Source: Xanthomonas arboricola pv. guizotiae (GTDB lineage: Bacteria; Pseudomonadota; Gammaproteobacteria; Xanthomonadales; Xanthomonadaceae). From it: a DNA stretch of 64,000 nt. This document shows positions 62,013-64,000 of the stretch, in pieces. The stretch covers positions 1-64,000 of the forward strand of contig NZ_MDSK01000011.1 of assembly GCF_002940205.1 (NCBI RefSeq), written 5' to 3'. Each line of letters opens with the position of its first letter. Within the stretch, counting starts at the first letter, position 1. Position numbers and translations under genes: made by a program. The notes beneath the pieces were generated by a model, which searched no databases, was not told the origin of the DNA, and saw nothing but the letters and a program-made list of their open reading frames with translations.

Positions 62013-62032
62013 CTTCAAGTTGCTGATTCGAT

Positions 62033-62108
62033 TGGTGGGCCGTGATGGATTCGAACCATCGACCAAAAGATTAAAAGTCTTCTGCTCTACCGACTGAGCT
62101 AACGGCCC
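62033..62108 (-). tRNA. tRNA-Lys(TTT)
   Basis: The 76-base gene begins GGGCCGTTAGCTCAGTCGGT on the minus strand. The acceptor GGGCCGT pairs with ACGGCCC, the anticodon loop is CTTTTAA giving anticodon TTT, the T arm reads GATGGTTCGAATCCATC, and CCA is encoded at 62033-62035. It follows queC on the same strand by 47 bases and is closed by a terminator. Its 3' end faces the phage-like segment, the usual side for site-specific integration. Confidence 0.97.
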
Positions 62109-62155
62109 ACTGTCCCGGCAGTGCGCCGGGGTGCGCATTCTACCCTACAGCGGCG

Positions 62156-62830
62156 TCAAGGCGAAATGGCGTAGTGGGTGGGGTCCGCGACGCCGGCGTC
62201 GGCGAAACCGGCGGCACGCAGGCGGCAGGCGTCGCAGTGGCCGCAGGCGCGTCCGCCGGCGTCGGCGCGGTAGCAGGACACGGTCAGGCCGAAGTCCACG
62301 CCCAGGCGCACGCCTTCACGCACGATGTCGGCCTTGCTGAGGAACTGCAGCGGTGCGTGCACGCGCAGGCCGGCGCCTTCCACGCCGGCCTTGGTGGCCA
62401 GGTTGGCCAGCACTTCGAAGGCGCGCACGAATTCGGGCCGGCAGTCGGGGTAACCCGAATAATCGACCGCGTTGACGCCGCAGAACAGGTCGTTGGCGCC
62501 GATCACCTCGGCCCAGCCCAGTGCCAGCGACAGCATGATGGTGTTGCGCGCCGGCACGTAGGTGATCGGGATGCCGTCGCCACCGGAATCGGGCACGTCG
62601 ATGTCGTCGGTGAGCGCCGAGCCGCCGATGCTGCGCAGGTCCACGTCCACCACCTTGTGCGCGATGACGCCCTGCGCCGCCGCCACGCGCGCGGCGGCGT
62701 CCAGCTCGGAGGTATGGCGCTGGCCGTAGCGCACGCTCAAGGCATGCACGGCAAAGCCCTGCTCCTGCGCAAGCGCGATGACGGCAGCGGAATCCATGCC
62801 TCCGGACAACAGAACAACGGCTTTTTTCAT
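62156..62830 (-). CDS. queC: QueC, 7-cyano-7-deazaguanine synthase
   Basis: A 224-residue ATP-dependent enzyme making preQ0 from 7-carboxy-7-deazaguanine and ammonia. The PP-loop is [20 protein letters not shown], the adenine/substrate strand is [20 protein letters not shown], and the zinc site is [20 protein letters not shown] with four cysteines. Complete and normal in length. It stands in the opposite orientation to queE, with a reductase, phage-like small genes and tRNA-Lys between them. Confidence 0.95.
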   Translation of the reverse strand: MKKAVVLLSGGMDSAAVIALAQEQGFAVHALSVRYGQRHTSELDAAARVAAAQGVIAHKVVDVDLRSIGGSALTDDIDVPDSGGDGIPITYVPARNTIMLSLALGWAEVIGANDLFCGVNAVDYSGYPDCRPEFVRAFEVLANLATKAGVEGAGLRVHAPLQFLSKADIVREGVRLGVDFGLTVSCYRADAGGRACGHCDACRLRAAGFADAGVADPTHYAISP

Positions 62831-63059
62831 GACGGATCGGCAATCACAACGGAATAGGCGGAAAGGCTAGCAGGCTCGGCGTGGCACGGCGACCCGGCAG
62901 TCGCTGCGGCGGCAGCGGGATGCCGGGCAACGCGGCTGTGCCACGCGTGCACGGGCGGGGCAGTGATGCACCTGCAGGCCGATCCGGTGCGATAGCCTGC
63001 CGGCAGTGGCACGCCTCGGGCATCGGTGTTGCGCGCGTCGGGTTGCGGCACGGCCGGTC

Positions 63060-63310
63060 TCAGCGCAGTCTTGCAGACGCCGCCTTGCGCAGGGCCTGGC
63101 CCAGCTGCTGCGAGGCGCTCGAGCGCACCGCAGCGCATTGCCAGTACAGCGGCACATCGAGCCAGCGTGTCGGGTCGATGATGACCACCTGCCTGTCGCG
63201 CACGGCAGGCACGGCCATCGATTCCGGCGCCAGACACCAGCCGAGTCCGCGTGCGGCCGCTTCGACGAAGCCGGTCGAGGTCGGCAGGTAATGGATCGGC
63301 GGCGCCAGCA
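63060..63310 (-). pseudogene. argP: argP (LysR-type) remnant, C-terminal part only
   Basis: The last ~80 residues of an ArgP/LysG-type regulator: MLAPPIHYLPTSTGFVEAAA, GLGWCLAPESMAV, a DLxP-type RWLDVPLYWQC and the end. The DNA-binding domain and half of the effector domain are absent because a deletion joins it to argO near 63300-63315. In intact genomes argP and argO are divergent neighbours; here both lost their 5' ends together. Confidence 0.72.
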
Positions 63311-63632
63311 TGTCGGTCTGGTGGTGGCGATCTGCGCGTTCGGCGATATCGCGCTGATCGTGCCGGGCGTGGCCGGGATCGGCGTGCTGGTGACGCAATG
63401 GCCGGAGCTGCTGCAGGGATTTCGCTCTGCGGGAGCTGCATTTCTCGCGGCATATGGCGCGCTGGCTGCACGCAGGGCCTGGCGTGGCACCAGCGGGTTG
63501 GCGCCGTCGCAGACCGGTGCGCAGCGTTGGCAGCGCACCATGCTGGCGTGTCTGGCATTTACCTTCCTCAACCCGCATGTCTATCTGGACACGATGCTGC
63601 GGCTGGGCGGCCTGTTGCGCGGCCCTGCGTGA
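63300..63632 (+). pseudogene. argO: argO/lysE exporter remnant, internal part
   Basis: An internal piece of a LysE/ArgO-type amino-acid exporter: QHVGLVVAICAFGDIALIVP, GIGVLVTQWPELLQGFRSAG and LACLAFTFLNPHVYLDTMLR with the family LNPH motif. The first helix with its GPxN signature and the last ~70 residues are missing; a stop at 63630-63632 ends it after GGLLRGPA. Left end is set by the deletion scar with argP. Confidence 0.72.
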
Positions 63633-63729
63633 CGCTGCGCCGGGGCAGACGGTGGCGGCCGCCTCCGCATCGGCCGGTCAGCATGCTTGCGCCGGCGATC
63701 TGATCGACGGCGCAGCACGGGCCGTTGGC

Positions 63730-64000
63730 TCAGGCGTTGCGGACCTTGCTCAGCAGCTGTGCGACCGGTGCCGCTGCGCGCGTGGCGGACTGCCGTGCCT
63801 TGCGTGCGTCGATCTTGAAGATCGCCACCGCATCGGTGAGCTGCACCGCCTGCTCTTCCATCGCGCGTGCGGCGGCGGTGGCTTCTTCCACCAGCGCGGC
63901 GTTCTGCTGCGTGGTTTCGTCCATATGCGTGATGGTCTGGTTGACCTGCTCGATGCCGGCCGACTGCTCCTGCGAGGCTGCAGAGATCTCGCCCATGATG
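63730..64000 (-). CDS. Methyl-accepting chemotaxis protein, C-terminal end (partial)
   Basis: The visible 90 residues are the signalling end of a chemoreceptor: [51 protein letters not shown], then a basic tail. The heptad pattern of the four-helix bundle and the [15 protein letters not shown] stretch near the methylation region are typical. The gene continues beyond the right edge, so its ligand-binding domain and class are unknown. Confidence 0.9.
   Translation of the reverse strand, partial: IMGEISAASQEQSAGIEQVNQTITHMDETTQQNAALVEEATAAARAMEEQAVQLTDAVAIFKIDARKARQSATRAAAPVAQLLSKVRNA

Noticed and set aside
62033-62108. A duplicated tRNA 3' end (attR) marking the far end of an integrated element
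   Set aside because: No second copy of the T-arm/acceptor sequence was found by eye between 59.7 and 62.0 kb; an exact search is needed.

Overview
The window is about 64 kb of GC-rich DNA from a Xanthomonas chromosome. The evidence is a vibrioferrin/xanthoferrin-type siderophore locus (xss/xsu), many large TonB-dependent receptors, the order aspS-yebC-ruvC-ruvA-kup-ruvB-ybgC-tolQRAB-pal-cpoB-queE, a Tat-exported class A beta-lactamase beside ampR, and the GATTCCC heptamer repeats typical of the genus. Species cannot be fixed from the sequence alone.

Left part (1-3.4 kb): transposon debris. An internally deleted IS3-family copy has inserted into an IS4-family transposase gene, and a decayed IS481-family copy lies just before the btuB leader. 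Between them is a low-GC gene for a secreted DUF6624 protein. 3.0-7.2 kb: a cobalamin riboswitch controls btuB, followed by a decaying nucleotide-loop cluster (3' stub of cobU, intact cobT, broken cobC) and a broken AraC/GyrI-like regulator.

7.1-17.5 kb: an iron-acquisition operon on the minus strand. A Fur box precedes an SbnG-like citrate synthase, the receptor xsuA, then xssABCDE (ATP-grasp ligase, NIS synthetase, exporter, NIS synthetase, decarboxylase), the last five joined by overlapping stop/start codons. 17.6-42.2 kb: accessory and envelope functions: a YbaL-type antiporter, a cytochrome P450, three paralogous TonB-dependent receptors with a VOC protein between two of them, an ABC-F ATPase carrying a hairpin insertion, a frameshifted lytic transglycosylase, ampR/bla, a Tat-dependent phospholipase C with its own TonB-dependent receptor, a repeat-rich spacer and an MFS transporter.

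42.6-59.7 kb: conserved housekeeping region: fmdB-like protein, aspS, an acetyltransferase, a hydrolase, yebC, Holliday-junction genes ruvC, ruvA and ruvB with kup between them, then the Tol-Pal envelope complex and queE. Its spacers carry heptamer repeats, mostly as facing arms that could form long hairpins; one copy supplies the first codons of ybgC. A separate 49-bp repeat lies between tolQ and tolR.

Right end (59.7-64 kb): an aldo/keto reductase, a structured leader with overlapping small genes that look phage-derived, ending against a tRNA-Lys, then queC (opposite in orientation to queE), a deletion scar joining the 3' part of argP to an internal piece of argO, and the C-terminus of a chemotaxis receptor that runs off the window.
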